From NCBI RefSeq assembly GCF_000281045.1, contig NW_008246100.1, positions 249,877 to 313,876 of the forward strand: a stretch of DNA of 64,000 bases. Reading direction: 5' to 3'. Below the pieces are notes generated by a model that was given only the letters and a program-made list of their open reading frames with translations, had not been told where the DNA came from and made no database searches. Positions within the stretch are counted from its first letter, which is position 1. Every line of letters starts with the position of its first letter. The translations under genes were made by a program, and so were the position numbers. The DNA comes from Saprolegnia diclina VS20 (Eukaryota > Oomycota > Saprolegniomycetes > Saprolegniales > Saprolegniaceae). Positions 31,639 through 43,204 of this stretch are shown here, in pieces.

Positions 31639-34297
31639 CTATTGCCGAAGGCTGGGGGGCACCGTCCACATGGCTGCGCCCGTCATGGTGTTGTAAAAGT
31701 AGCTCAGGCCCGTTGTCGGGTCCACTGCTGCTTGGTACGTTGCGGCGGCGACCGCCCGGAGTGCTCGCCGGGCTTGGCGCCGGCGGTACAGTCCCTGGAT
31801 CTTCATGGCGGCCTCTTGGAGCCCAAGCGCGCGACGGCGTGGCGCCGGTTGGTGCAAGAGGCGCAGTGCCCAGCGTGCCGTCGTGTGGCCCGACGGGTAT
31901 TGGGTAGCAGGAAACCGACTTTGAAGCGCCTCGAGAAGGAACTTGGCCGAGTGCACTTGTGTCGACGAGAGGCTCCGCCGGACGTCGCCTACGTTCTGAC
32001 GATGAGAAGGAGGATCGTACGTATCGTCCGTCGGACGGAGACAACCGTGGCGAAAGAGGTGGCCAAGTACAGTTGCACTCGCCTCCTGGAGCTTGAAATC
32101 GTCGGTGAACGTCTTCATGGCGGCAAAGACCACGTCCAGCGCAGCGCTCTGGAGCGCACTCATCGCACCCGTCCCATCGGCGGGTCCTACGCCCTGTCAT
32201 GGTCATTGCGACCCTAGTGTTACGAGTGGTACCTGAACCGAGCACGACGACACGAAGCGCTTCGCAGCCAGTGCGCTGGACACCGCTGACGCTCGCGTAG
32301 CGTGCCATCCATGCCACAATACCAGTGGCACCGAGGTGCGTCGCTGCCACCGCATCGACCACGTAGCTGGTCGACGACGAGACTACCCATCATTGTGTCG
32401 TCAAAGTGTAGGGTTGGGGTAACCATCGTACCGGCGCAGGTCCAGAAGGCGGGCGACGGCGGGGAGAAGGGTCCCCAGCCGCCAGCGTTGCGCGCGCGGA
32501 CGCGGAAGCAGTAGCCAGCGTCGGGCAGAAGACCGACGGCCGTGGCAGTCGTGGTAAGCGACACGGCTTCGTGCACGACGTGGTCGTACGCGCGGACAAG
32601 GTACGTCCCGACGAGGCGCCACGTCTTCCTTTCACAAATGAGTGTGTCCGTCGAAACGCTGGAGGTGGAACTGACCTCGCACGCGCGACCAATGCCCTTG
32701 AACTCGACGTGGAAGCCGAGGATGGGCGAGAACGGCTGGCGCGGGTTGGCAACGGGCGAGGGCGCACTCCACATGACGGTGATCGACGTGAGCGCGTTCG
32801 TGGGGACCAGCGTCGGGGCTGCCGGCACCACACTCGGGGGCTCTACACCCGTGGATGAGTGGCGGCCAGTGAATAAAGTGCATCAACGAATCTATACTCG
32901 GCGCAAAAGCGAGTGGAAAGTCGACAAGCGATAATTTGGTGCTAAATTGCGGTGTCTGCTCGAGCGACGGGCCGAGTGCTTGGGCCAGCGCCGCCTTGCG
33001 CTCCGTGGGCTTGCTCCGCTCGGCGTAGCAGTAGGCGTCGTACTGGACCCGCGAGACGACATAGTTGACGACGTCGCGCAGGTAAATGTATGGCAGTTTG
33101 GTGCTGTCCTCGGCCCAGTTGCCGTGGTAGTCGAGAACGCCTTGCGAGACGCCCGCCCCGCGAAACGCATCCAAGAGTCGGCGCGGAAAGAGGCTTTGGA
33201 CCGTGTGGTCGTCGGCGCTATAGAGCGCCGTCTACGCCGCCGTGGCATCGGCTGCGAGCGTCGCGGACGTTACCTGTGTGCGGGTCTTGCAGGCTTCGAG
33301 GACGAAAATCGGGAGGTCTTCCTTGGCCCCCGAGGCCCGCTTCTCATGGAAAAGAGTCAGAAGACGCGTGGCCATCTCCGAATGCACGCGGCCTTTGATC
33401 GCCGTCTCGGTCACATTCGGCGCCACGTCCTGGTCCTGGCAGACGTCGAGCGCGATACATTTGTTCGTCGACGGGATGCCTATAAGAAATACGACATATC
33501 TAGGATGGCAACGGCGCGTACGAGACAGAGCGTCCACAAGCTTGCGCTCGTGCATTGCGGTGAGCGCGAGTTCTTCGATCGACGAGAGGCGCGACTCGGG
33601 AAAGAGCACGAACGAGCCAAGGTGCGGCCCACTCACGACGCGGACACCATGCGACTAGTCCAGACGTTGACCTGTTAGGTTTGGAATCGAGCCGTACAAT
33701 GATGAGCAAGAAGAACGAGCCGTTGACAGGTACAGCTTCAAACGATGCAAGCTCGACGTGGAACTCGACAATGGACGGGTTCACAAGCAATTTGCACTGG
33801 GCTTGCTTGAGCCCACCGAGCACCGGGTCCGTCAAAAGCTCATGCAGCGCCTCGACAGCGCTGCGCGCAGAGGGCGGTATCGGAGGTAAATGTGCACCTT
33901 TGAAGTGCGTCATGACCACGAGAAGCGCTGTCAGCGTTGGTGTCTCGGACGCGATGCCAGCACCACCGAGAAGCGATGGGACTTCAAAGTCCTTGGGCGT
34001 CTTGACCGGTGGCGGTGGCGCATTCACGCTGGCCAACTCGGGCTTTTTCTTTTTCTTAGGGGACGTCTTTGCGGACGCGTTGTCTCGTAGCGCGCGCTGG
34101 GCTGCCTCCTGCGCCCGCTCGGCCTCCTTGGCGGCCTTGAGGCGCGCAGCCTCTTCGCGCCGAAGGGCCTTGGCCGCCCGGGCTTGGTACGCCTTGCGTT
34201 TTTCCAGCACCTTCTTGAGGAGCTTGCGGGCCTCGTCGTCGGTCGCGACGGTGTCCGCGACCGGCTGGATCGCGGCGGCGGTGTCGACAGCTTGCAT
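31639..34297 (-). CDS. Caspase-like protease fused to FN3, ARM-like, IQ and WW modules
   Basis: Multi-exon minus-strand gene from ATG 34297 to TAG 31639. In order: an Ala/Glu/Lys-rich coiled coil (residues about 25-75), a Lys/Pro linker, then a caspase-fold (C14) domain. The first strand and helix read TALLVVMTHFKGAHLPPIPP and LLTDPVLGG. A 43-nt intron (33655-33697) joins FFLLII to SHGVRVV, providing the catalytic His at residue 202. A 42-nt intron (33480-33521) precedes NKCIALDVCQDQ, Cys at 258. The p10-like part reads IFVLEACKTRTQ...TALYSADDHTVQSLF then YIYLRDVVNYVVSRV. A fibronectin type III domain follows (APTLVPTNALTSITVMWSAPS; quoted in part as TSITVMWSAPS, and YCFRVRARNAGGWGPFS). Next are helical ARM-like repeats, an IQ motif (AMKIQGLYRRRQARR) and a terminal WW domain (SYFYNTMTGAAMW). 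Function unknown; the domain set suggests regulated proteolysis with calmodulin and proline-motif contacts. Confidence 0.75.
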
Positions 34298-35912
34298 CGG
34301 ATGCGATCTTGGGCTAAAAACACGCAGTTTGCACGACAGTGTTGACCTATCACTTGTCTCTAGTGAGCAACGGCGCGGACGAGGTTTGCAGGAGCTTTTG
34401 GACTCGGACGAATGTGGATGTAATCGACTTGGTCCAGCGTCGCAACGATATCACTTGTAGTATCTTCACGCTTGCATGGCTTTGAGGGCGTGCCAGACGC
34501 GCGCCGAATCGCGTGACCAACGACGTTCTCGCCGTGGGACAACCGACAACCGACACGACGCCGATCTTGTGCGGCTTATTTGGGTGTTTTTATCCGATCT
34601 TGACCCTGCTATTTCCACGAACGTGCTTGCCGTTGGATGACTTGAAGCGTGACGCCGCGATGGTAAGGACGCGCCGTGTCAAGACAGCTGGTTCCTGAGA
34701 CAAGCCGCCTCGCCCGAAGTTCGAAGCCGAACGATGTGGCAGATTGGGTGGTGTTCGCTCGTCAAAACCACACATCGCTAAGAAAACGATCTTATTGCAA
34801 CTCGCCTCGGCCTCGGTGGAGGCGCGCGCTTGCGACCGATGGCACGCGTCCCGCAGTGCTTGTCGAGGCACGGTCCCGATGGCTTGTTACTCCGCGTAAT
34901 GCGTAATGGCGGCGCCCCCATAAGTGCGCGACAGTGTCGATACTACACGGCGGTCCAATGATCCGCACCTAATCTTCTCGGCTGTAATTTTATTGGTCGA
35001 AACCAGATCTTTCGCGGGTAACCTTGTGCGCTGTATGGCTGTCGGAGCTATTTTTTTACTGGGGGGCAAGTTCAAGCCTGGAGAACGTTGTCCCGAAAGA
35101 TCGCGCCAATCACACGCGCGTATCCTATTCAATGGCCAATCAGATCCTGACCAGGTGGGGCCTTTCAATGAGGGAGGAAAAAAGCGATCCAAGGCGCGAG
35201 CTAGTAATCCAAGCGAATAGATCTTTGGGGATTCGTGATTGGCCAACGCGGCGGTGTAAAAGTTGAGTGGTTTTGAATGCCAAGGTCCGTTTTTTTAAAA
35301 TTTGCGCTGTAGGGGTCGGGGACAGCACAGGATTTATTTAAATATCTTGCGCACTGTATGCGAACGCTGCCGAAATCCACATCCGGACGCCGTCTTTTTT
35401 TGTTGACGGCGCGGCGCTTGGCGATCTTATTGGCGTCGGCCGCGTCACGTAATTAAATGGCAGAAAAGAATAATAAATTAATATGATTTAAATGGAGATG
35501 ACGCGAGAAGAAGATACACGGGCCGATCTATGGGCAAAGATCGGCGTCCAATAGTAAAAGATATCGAGTGTTGGTGGGCGTTTGGCGGGGATCCGTCCAT
35601 TCGATTGTACAATGTACGGTGTACGTACGGAACGCGACAACAAAGGGGGAGAGGAATGGACGATGATGGACGTACGGCGGCTATTTTAAAAAGCCAGTAA
35701 AAAGTCTACATCGCCGGCTAAAAATAATAAAATAAAAGAGACAGCAGTTTGCAACTTTCGAGCCGAAAATCACATCCGCGCGGTCAAGACAGGTAGGCGG
35801 GATGGATCATCGGCCTGGACGACGCCGATCCTCATGCTCTCGTATGCTGCGTAGGCCTCGTCCCGCGCCTGCTAGAGAGAGACCCTGCCCGCCACATAGA
35901 CACCACCGAGCC
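34298..35912. other. 1.6-kb intergenic region with many CCAAT boxes
   Basis: No gene is supportable. The region is unusually AT-rich after 35000. It holds at least six CCAAT/ATTGG boxes (34992, 35106, 35136, 35238, 35429 and 35548), a TCCGGA at 35382-35387 and A-rich runs near 35680-35745. It separates the divergent caspase-like gene and the Myb gene and is the longest promoter-like region in the window apart from the 2-3 kb spacer. Confidence 0.5.
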
Positions 35913-37786
35913 ATGGAACCCCGCAAGATCGACGTCGCATGGGACGGCAACCCCGAGGCAAAGGAAAACATGGCTGCGTACAACAACACGGTTGTCGAGC
36001 CCAAGATGGCCATGGACCTCGCCAGTGCGGCCAACACATACTACATGACCAAGCCGCACGACGTACGTGACCATGCGCTTGCCGTGCTCCCATGGCCGGG
36101 GATCTTACACATGCTGTGTATCATATCTAGGACCACCCATGGCGAGGAAAGTCCGCGTTTGGCTTTGCAACAATCCTGAACCGCAACTCGTGCGACGACA
36201 TGGGCGCCAACGGCCCGCTCTCGGTCAACCTGCCACCGTTGCAGTCATACCACGCCGCCTCGTCTCTGGTCGAGAAGGCCAAGCTCACGACCAGTTCTCG
36301 GCTCTCGGCGCACAAGGTACCGCACCGCCCGATGCCGACGCCGATCGCGCCGCTCGGCGAGGCCATGATCGACATGTCGGGCCTGCAAAACCGGTCTTTG
36401 AAGCTCAAAATCAAAAAGAAGCATGTCGATATCTCGCCGGCCTACACGGCGCAGCCCAATGGCCCGATGCTCGCGCCGACGCCCAGCAACGGCGCGCCAC
36501 GCAAGCTACCGCTCGCTCCTGCTCCGTCCATGGACGACGACGACGATGACTCTGGCGACGATGACGGCGAGAACCCGACCGGTGCCACCCACAACGGCGC
36601 CGCGCTTCGCGGTGGCCGGTGGACGTCGGAGGAGCACGAACGGTTCCTCCAGGGCTTCCGCTTGCATGGGCACAAGTGGAAGCGCGTGCAAATGGTCGTT
36701 CGAAGTCGCACAGTGACCCAAGTCCGGACGCACGCTCAAAAGTACCTCTTGAAGCTGCAAAAAATGTCGGGCGGCCCCGAGACGCAGCGGTCCACGACTG
36801 CAAATAGCGGCGCCGCGGACGCCGACGGCCGGTTCCTGGCGCCGTCGCAATTTGGCAGCGGTGCAACGTCACCGACGCAGAGCATGACAAGTGGCAACGA
36901 CGACGAGGCGGCGCACGACAAGGTCGTCATGACCATGCACGAGGGCGGGCAACCCGGGTCGCCAAGAAGCGCCGTCACACTGCAGACCGCGCAGCCGCGC
37001 AAGCTCAAGACGATGAAGAAGCAGGTGGCGCAAAAGAGAACGAACAAGCGCTCGGACCTCGACGGCTCATCGCTCGTGCACATTGAAGAGGCCGCGTACA
37101 CGCTCTGTGCGCTCATGAAGGAGCACATTGACGACCTCGAGGCGATCGTGACCGACCACGAAGACGACGACGGGATGGAAGTCGACGACACCGAGTCGAC
37201 GGAAGACGAGTCGATGGACTCGTCGTCGTCGCCCGTCTCGTCGGCCGAGATGAAGAAGCGGTACCACTGCCGCAAGTGCCGCGTACCCAAGAAGGGCCAC
37301 GTGTGCCCGGAAGCGTCGTCGGGCGAAGACTCGGGCGCCAAGTCGCTCTCGCTCAAGAAGATGTCACTGCACGAGTCGGACCTCGACTGCTACGAGCCGT
37401 TGGAAGCCGAGTGGAATGACCTCGACAAGTACGTTGGCTACCGCGTCGCCCGCTGCTTTGGCCCCAACCTCTGGTGCCGGGGGACGATCGACCAGGTCGT
37501 CGCGACCGGCTCGGACCAAGACAAGATTCACATTGTGTACTCGGAGGCGTCGGGGCGCCACGAATGGCTGCTCAAGTCGGACGCGATCGAGTGCATTGCG
37601 ATCGAGGGCCTCAACACGGACGACGACGAAGCCTACGGCGTCTTTGCCGGCAGCTCGCTCCGGAAGCGCAAGCATTGGAACTCACTCGCTTCGAGTTTGC
37701 GCGAGTCGCCCGAGAAGGACGACGATTTTGACGACGACGACGACGCGGGCGCGGCCCATCCGGCCAAGCGCCTCTGCTCGCCGTGA
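35913..37786 (+). CDS. SHAQKYF-class Myb transcription factor with C-terminal Tudor-like domain
   Basis: Two exons. ATG 35913 starts MEPRKIDVAWDGNPE. An intron from GTACGTGACC to ATCTAG (about 36063-36129) joins KPHD to DHPWRGKSAFGFATIL. A single Myb repeat of the SHAQKYF class follows: GGRWTSEEHERFLQGFRLHGHKWKRV (quoted in part as GRWTSEEHERFL) with VTQVRTHAQKYLLKL, where the recognition helix motif reads THAQKYL. N-terminal to it is an Asp run, and C-terminal to it Ser/Asp-rich linkers and a CRKCRVPKKGHVC cysteine cluster. A small beta domain follows near the end (YVGYRVARCF, WCRGTIDQVV, HIVYSEASGRHEWL), resembling Tudor or DUF1325-type readers. The tail is acidic with a KRKHW basic patch. 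It is likely a nuclear DNA-binding regulator; targets unknown. Confidence 0.85.
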
Positions 37787-37893
37787 TCGGACAATGTTGT
37801 CGTATATATAAATATATAGGGATAGGACTAGATAGTGGATGTGTCTTTTTGAACATGATAGATTTTGACCATTTATACCATTTATATCATGTC

Positions 37894-38689
37894 TTATCCC
37901 CGCCGCGCGAGGTTCAGTTTGCACTCCGCGACTTGGACGTCGTCCCGTCGCGTCAACCTTGTCAGCAGCGCTTCGCCCTGCCCGAGGACCGCGTCCCGCT
38001 CCGCGCGCAGCCGCATCATGTCGTGCGCCTCATCTTGCAGCGCTGTTCGCTCGATCGGGTCGACCACGAGCGCCATGCCCTACGCGTGCATGTGAAGCGA
38101 GCGACTGACGCGAGAAGATCGTACGGCCTGCAAGGACGCCAGCGCGAGGTCGAGCTCGCCGTAGTTGAATTGGCAACGAGATAACGTGATGTGCGCGTCG
38201 GCCCACGTCGGCGCGAGCTCGGCCGCGCGCGTTGCTACCTGTGGGACTGATGGGTGGAGCGACGAGGACGAGATGTTGGTACCTGGATGCCCTGGAAGAA
38301 CTCGCCAAGGGCCAAGTGCGCTTGGGCCAAGAGCTCATGGAGCACCGCGTGTGTTGGGTCGTACTCGATCGCCTGCCGCCAGCGATCCATCGCGGCCCGG
38401 TACCGCTCTAGTGGAACACGTCATGCTGCATCGGCGAGGAAGGTGTGCTCATGTGTTTATTGCCTGCTTCGGCCAAGACGTTGCCTTCGTCTTGGAGTCG
38501 CTTGACCTTGTGCGCGACGTCCTCGAGCGATGGCAGCGCTACCAGCGGCGCTGACGAAGCTTGTGCATCGGCGTACTCGTACTCGGTCATGGCCTCGAGC
38601 TGCGACTGCGAGAGAAAGCACGGCGCGGCCTCTGCCGTCCGCGCCTCCTGGCGCTTGCGCTTCTTGAGCTGCAGCTGGACGCGTGCCAT
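37894..38689 (-). CDS. TTC33: TTC33-like tetratricopeptide repeat protein
   Basis: At least three exons. ATG 38689 begins a basic segment (MARVQLQLKKRKRQE), then VKRLQDEGNVLAEAG, the helix that opens TTC33. After an intron come TPR helices RYRAAMDRWRQAIEYDP, HAVLHELLAQAHLALGEFFQGI, and after another intron ATRAAELAPTWADAHITLSRCQFNYGELDLAL (given here only as the two helices TRAAELAP and WADAHITLSRC). The last exon has a charged helix (QDEAHDMMRLRAERDAVL) ending LNLARRG, TAA at 37894. Order, spacing and size match TTC33, a small nuclear or cytosolic TPR protein of uncertain function. Convergent with the Myb gene, 107 bp between stops. Confidence 0.72.
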
Positions 38690-38880
38690 CCCGATTTGTT
38701 GCTTTTGATGACTAAACCCACGTCACCTAAGCGACCCCACTCCAAGACTACATCGAACTCCACTGCTGCCACTCATAATAGTGCATCACACGAGAGCAGA
38801 CAACATGTCTTTAGCTGGCATCGCATGGCCGCCGGTGTTGCGAGGTGCATGGACGACGCGCCGAAGACGGCGATCGCTAA

Positions 38881-38975
38881 GAGTTCATTGGCCAAAAACC
38901 GTCGCGGTAGAGTGTCCAATGGCATCGCGGCATGGATTTGAATTGAGCCAATGGCATCGCGAGAACGATTGGCTG
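38881..38975. promoter_or_regulatory. Four CCAAT boxes between TTC33 and RIOK2
   Basis: Boxes are ATTGG 38887-38891, CCAAT 38916-38920, CCAAT 38948-38952 and ATTGG 38968-38972, all within 130 bp of the RIOK2 start (39013) and 200-280 bp of the divergent TTC33 start. Orientation alternates, as allowed for NF-Y-type sites. No TATA box is evident. Confidence 0.55.
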
Positions 38976-39012
38976 GGACTAGGTAGAAAAAGCCAAAACA
39001 CGAATTGCGAAG

Positions 39013-40436
39013 ATGAAGCTCGATGTGACGGGGATGCGGTACCTGACGAAGGACCACTTCAAGGTGCTCACGGCGGTCGAGCTCGGCATGAAGAACCACG
39101 AGATCGTGCCTGTCGAGCTCATCTCGTCGATCGCCAAGCTGCGCCACGGCGGCGTCAGCAAAATCCTCTCGCACCTGCTCCGTAACAAGCTCATTGCGCA
39201 CGACGGTACGACGTACGACGGCTTCAAGCTCACGTACATGGGCTACGACTTCCTCGCGCTCCGCGTCTTTATGAAGCATGGCCACATCTCGGGCCTCGGC
39301 CGCCAGATCGGCGTCGGCAAGGAGTCGGACATCTACATGGCCGTGCAGCCCGACGGCACCGAGGTCGCGATCAAGTTTCACCGTCTCGGCCGCACGTCGT
39401 TCCGCGCTGTCAAGAACGTACGCGCCTCGTCTCTCTTCCTTCGCACTCACGAAATGCCGGGTATTAGAAACGTGACTACCTCAAGACAAAGAAGCAAGTC
39501 AACTGGTTCTACCTCTCCAAGCTCTCGGCCATGAAGGAGAACGCGTTCCTGCGCGCGTTGTACGAACGCGGGTTCCCGACGCCGACGCCGATCGACGCCA
39601 ACCGCCACGCGATCGTCATGAGCCTCGTCGACGGCTTCCCGCTCAACCAGGTGCGCCGCATGGCCGACTCGAAGGAGGCGTACGACAACTGCATGGACAT
39701 TGTCGTGCGCCTCGCCGAGTGCGGCCTCGTGCACTGCGACTTCAACGAGTTCAACATTATGATGAACGACACGGGCAAGATCACGATGATCGATTTTCCC
39801 CAAATGATCTCGACGTCCCACTACAACGCCGAAGAGTACGTTCTTAGTCGCTGCTGCCACGAGGCTTATTGGCGGCGTAGGCTCTTCAACCGCGATGTCC
39901 AAGGCCTCGTCAAGTTCTTCTCGCGCCTCCAGCACGGCTCGTATGTGCCCGACGAAGTGCCCCAGCTCCAGGATATCGTCCGCGACGCGGAGATGAACCT
40001 CGATATCGAGATGGAGGCGAGTGGCTTCACCAAGCAGATGGCCAAGGACATGGAGACGATCCATGAGCTCACGGTCTCGAAAGACACGATCCATGAGGAT
40101 GGCCGGGAAGATGAGGACGAGGACGACGAAGCAGCGGACGAGGAAGACGATGAGCTCGACGAAGCCCTCGCGCGCGAACTGGAAGCTAAGATTCAGGCGC
40201 TCAAGGGCGACGCGGCGCGGGACAGCGGTGCGGACGCTGCGTCGGACGAAGAGAACGACGACGAGTCGGAGGACGAAGAGGACAACGGCAAGTGGGCAAC
40301 GCCGGTCGTCAGCGAAGACGTGCGCCTCAAGGTCAAGAAGGCAATCGCCAAGCAGGCGTCCAAGGGCGGGAAGCGGACGCGCAACTCGTCCAAACTCAGC
40401 ATCAAGGGCAAGCTCGTGCACAAGGAAATGTTTTAA
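39013..40436 (+). CDS. RIOK2: RIO2 atypical kinase, 40S ribosome maturation
   Basis: Three exons, 442 residues after removing introns at 39418-39467 (50 nt, GTACGC...ATTAG) and 39836-39880 (45 nt, GTACGT...CGTAG). RIO2 is the cytoplasmic ATPase/kinase that promotes late 40S maturation. The N-terminal winged helix (TKDHFKVLTAVELGMKNHEIVP, given in part as HFKVLTAVELGMKNHE) is typical of RIO2 and absent from RIO1. Then come the P-loop GVGKESDIYMA, the Lys in VAIKFHRLGRTSF, KNKRDYLK across intron 1, the catalytic loop VHCDFNEFN and the metal-binding MIDFPQMIST. The C-terminus is a long acidic Asp/Glu tail ending in a basic patch. All catalytic residues are present. Confidence 0.94.
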
Positions 40437-40507
40437 TCGCTAGTAGAAAATTTAAGGTTTCTTTAATAAGTACAACAGAGTAGTAGTCAATCTTGCGCCC
40501 TGTCGCT

Positions 40508-41080
40508 TCACTGGATTGCACACGACGAGCTCTGCGCCGCCGGGTCGCCGAGCTCCTTCATGGCTTTGCATACCGCGCTGTGCTTGCCGGCCATTGCGAG
40601 ATCGAACGCCATCTTGCCGTCCTTGTCCTTGAGCGCCGAGTCGGCCTTCTTCTCCATGAGCAGCCGAACCACCTCGACTTTGCCGGCCTCGGCCGCGCCC
40701 ATGAGCGACGTCGTCCCGCTTGTCGTCACCGCATTGATGTCGGCGCCGCGCTCCAGTAGCACCACCGCCGCCTCCTTGTGCCCGCTAATGCACGCCCAGT
40801 GCAATGGCGTGCGCCCGCTCTTGTCCGGCTAGGCACACACAACTATGAGATCACATGTGCCATGTTGCCGTCCATGCACGCGTACGATATTTACAAGCGC
40901 GCCGCGGTCCATGAGCAAGGTGCAGAGCTCGGCGTGGTTGCCACCGGCGGCGCGGTGCAGCGCGCGCCGGTCCGCCGCCCCGGGCACGTTGACGTCCATG
41001 TCCGGGTCCTCGAGGATCTGCAGCACGGCGCCCTTGTCGCCGTTGTGCGCGGCCTTGTGCAGCGGCGTGTCCGATGGCAT
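40508..41080 (-). CDS. Ankyrin-repeat protein
   Basis: Two exons, about 170 residues, made almost entirely of ankyrin repeats. From ATG 41080: TPLHKAAHNGDKGAVLQIL; RRALHRAAGGNHAELCTLLMDRGA; then after an intron (GTAAATATC...GCCTAG) SGRTPLHWACISGHKEAAVVLL, TTSLMGAAEAGKVEVVRLLMEKKA and KMAFDLAMAGKHSAV, ending SSSCAIQ at 40508. Four to five repeats with standard TPLHxAA and helix pairs are visible. There is no other domain, so partners cannot be predicted. Convergent with RIOK2, 71 bp between stops. A CCGGAT/TCCGGA pair lies at 41143-41165, 63-85 bp upstream of the start. Confidence 0.82.
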
Positions 41081-41139
41081 CGTAGCTCTCCAACGGCTCC
41101 TCTCGTTTTGCCAGCGACGCTTTGACCGAGTTATTTTCA

Positions 41140-41170
41140 GCGCCGGATAGAACTTCGTATCCGGATGTAA
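41140..41170 (-). promoter_or_regulatory. Paired CCGGAT / TCCGGA element upstream of ankyrin gene
   Basis: CCGGAT at 41143-41148 and TCCGGA at 41160-41165, spaced 11 bp apart and 63-85 bp before the start codon at 41080. Same arrangement as before LEO1 and CISD. Confidence 0.45.
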
Positions 41171-41457
41171 CTGGCGACGCTAGTTGCACGCAACTTGGCG
41201 CCGCCGCTGACAGCCAAAAAGGCAAAACCAAGGTCCAGAACGAGGCTCACAAGGGATTCTGTCGACGCTTCCGACGGCTTTTACGTGCTCTGTCGTCCAC
41301 GATAAGGCTCGCTGTGTCGGGCGACCGCAGCATGTGACTCGACGACAAAGTCCGAACAAACTCGATTTAGATTAGTCGACACTTCAACGTGCTCAGTCTA
41401 ACTTTAGTTTGCGCTGATGACGATGTATTCCACTCGACGTCTCGCGTGCCGAGCGCA

Positions 41458-43109
41458 ATGGACCTCGAAGCGCGCTACCGTGCGGCAACGCTCGAGCAAA
41501 TTGAGATTGAGCGACGCATCGAAGCCATTCACAACGCGCCGGCAGCCTTCTATGTGCCACTGGGTACGGCGCTCGACTACGAGCAGAGGGTTTTATAACA
41601 AGGCTTTAGACTATGTCTTCGTGTGCGCAGTCGTTGCGTGCATCTTGCCTCTGCTGGACGTGTGGTGGCAGACGCGGTCGCGCCAAAGACTCTCCTTGTT
41701 GCCTCGGCGGTCGCTGGCCAAGGCGATCGCTCCGTTGCCGCCAACCGCAGCGGCAAGCGACTTGAATTTGTGCGTCTCTTATGATCTTACGATGCATTCA
41801 ACTTGCAGTGGTATAGTGAGGCTCGACTGTTGCAGCGCTGCTTGGCCGCGGACCCGGCGCTGACCCATTTCATGCAGCACGCGCTTCGTCAAGTGATGCA
41901 CGACCCCAACCAGGTATTGCATTCTGATACGACTGAGGGTGATGAGAGCCCGATGATGCAGATTCGCACTGTACTTGGTGAGCCAGCGCTACAAAGTCTC
42001 GGTCGCGAGGAGTGGAAGCGCGTTCTCGACGCCAACTACTTTACGGTCGGTGGGATTTTCACACAATGAGGACGATGGATGGCTATAGATCCTAGAGTCA
42101 GTCGTGACGTCCACGTCAGCTTTTGGCGGCTCTTGTCCGCTACGCACGCGCAAGTGGCTTGCGCGGGGCCTCTCGGTGTTTGCAATGGACCTTCGGATTC
42201 TCTTTGAGGTGCGTTTTCACCTCCCGAACGGCAACGCATGGCTACGATAGGGCCAGCTACCACTTTTGCAATTCTACCGGTGGCGCAGCACCCGCGCGAC
42301 GAAGTGCCGGGGAAGTCTTCCGTTCGTGGCACTCCTCGCGCTGCAGCATTTTGAGTCGAGTACGGTGAACCAGCACACGTTCACCAATCTCATGCACGCG
42401 GTACATAGGCGAAGCTAGTGTCGAGCGCCGGGTCCAGCTGCACACCTGTATCAAGTGCTTCATGGAAGGCTTGGTCAGCAACAGCTTCCTTGAGACAGCG
42501 TGCCAACCACGGAGGCTTGCGTAGATACCGTATGACCTCGAGCCTCGCGTGCTGCATAGTCACCTCCTCCGTCTCGTTGTCCCAACCGCTACAGACAAGA
42601 CGTCCTTGCTGACTCTACGGCTTGGCGCTTTGCTCCGCACCAACTGCTCGGAGGTACTACACTACTATAGTATGCGCTGGCATCTCCCCACAAATTCACG
42701 CTGCGCGTAGGTGGAGACGGCGTTAGCGAGTTGGTCGCACGAGGACCGCGCCTACTTGGAACGCGAGTGGCGCACCTGCCACGACCACCCCATTTTGTTT
42801 CAAGGCACACGCACGGTACGACGTCATCCTCTCAAACAACAGCCAATATATCGCCGGCAGATACTGCAGACCGGCGGCCTCCCGACGGTGCTGCGTTGCT
42901 TGATCAACGCTGTTCGAGTTGCCCGGTCGATGCCGCAGCCGGAACGACGCCATCAGCGGCTTATTATTCGCTTCCATTTGCTGGCACCCGAGACTTCTTT
43001 TGCAGTCTCTCGGGTGTTTCACTTCCGCGCCACTTCGCATTTGGATCTCATCTTTAACGCCCAGGACAACGCGATCATGACGCCACGTCATGTCGGTAAC
43101 AAGAACTAG
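41458..43109 (+). CDS. Multi-exon protein of unknown function
   Basis: I do not recognise this product. ATG 41458 starts a helical segment (MDLEARYRAATLEQIEIERR, then AFYVPLGTALDYEQ). Later exons with good coding character include WYSEARLLQRCLAADPALTHFM, joined by a GTATTG...TGCAG intron (about 41914-41960) to IRTVLGEPALQSLGREEWKRVL. Others are LARGLSVFAMDLRILFE and, near 42715, ETALASWSHEDRAYLEREWRTC. The final exon gives LPTVLRCLINAVRVARSM and RLIIRFHLLAPETSF, stop at 43109. Multiple introns of 40-60 nt are implied and several boundaries between 42100 and 42700 are unresolved. No signal peptide, transmembrane helix or known motif is evident. Confidence 0.45.
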
Positions 43110-43204
43110 CCTAGAGTAATATCGGCTATATATACCGGTTGCGGGGTCGCGTAGAAAAACACGAATTGTGTATCTTGAACAGTCGTCCTGGAGAGGTGTT
43201 GCCG

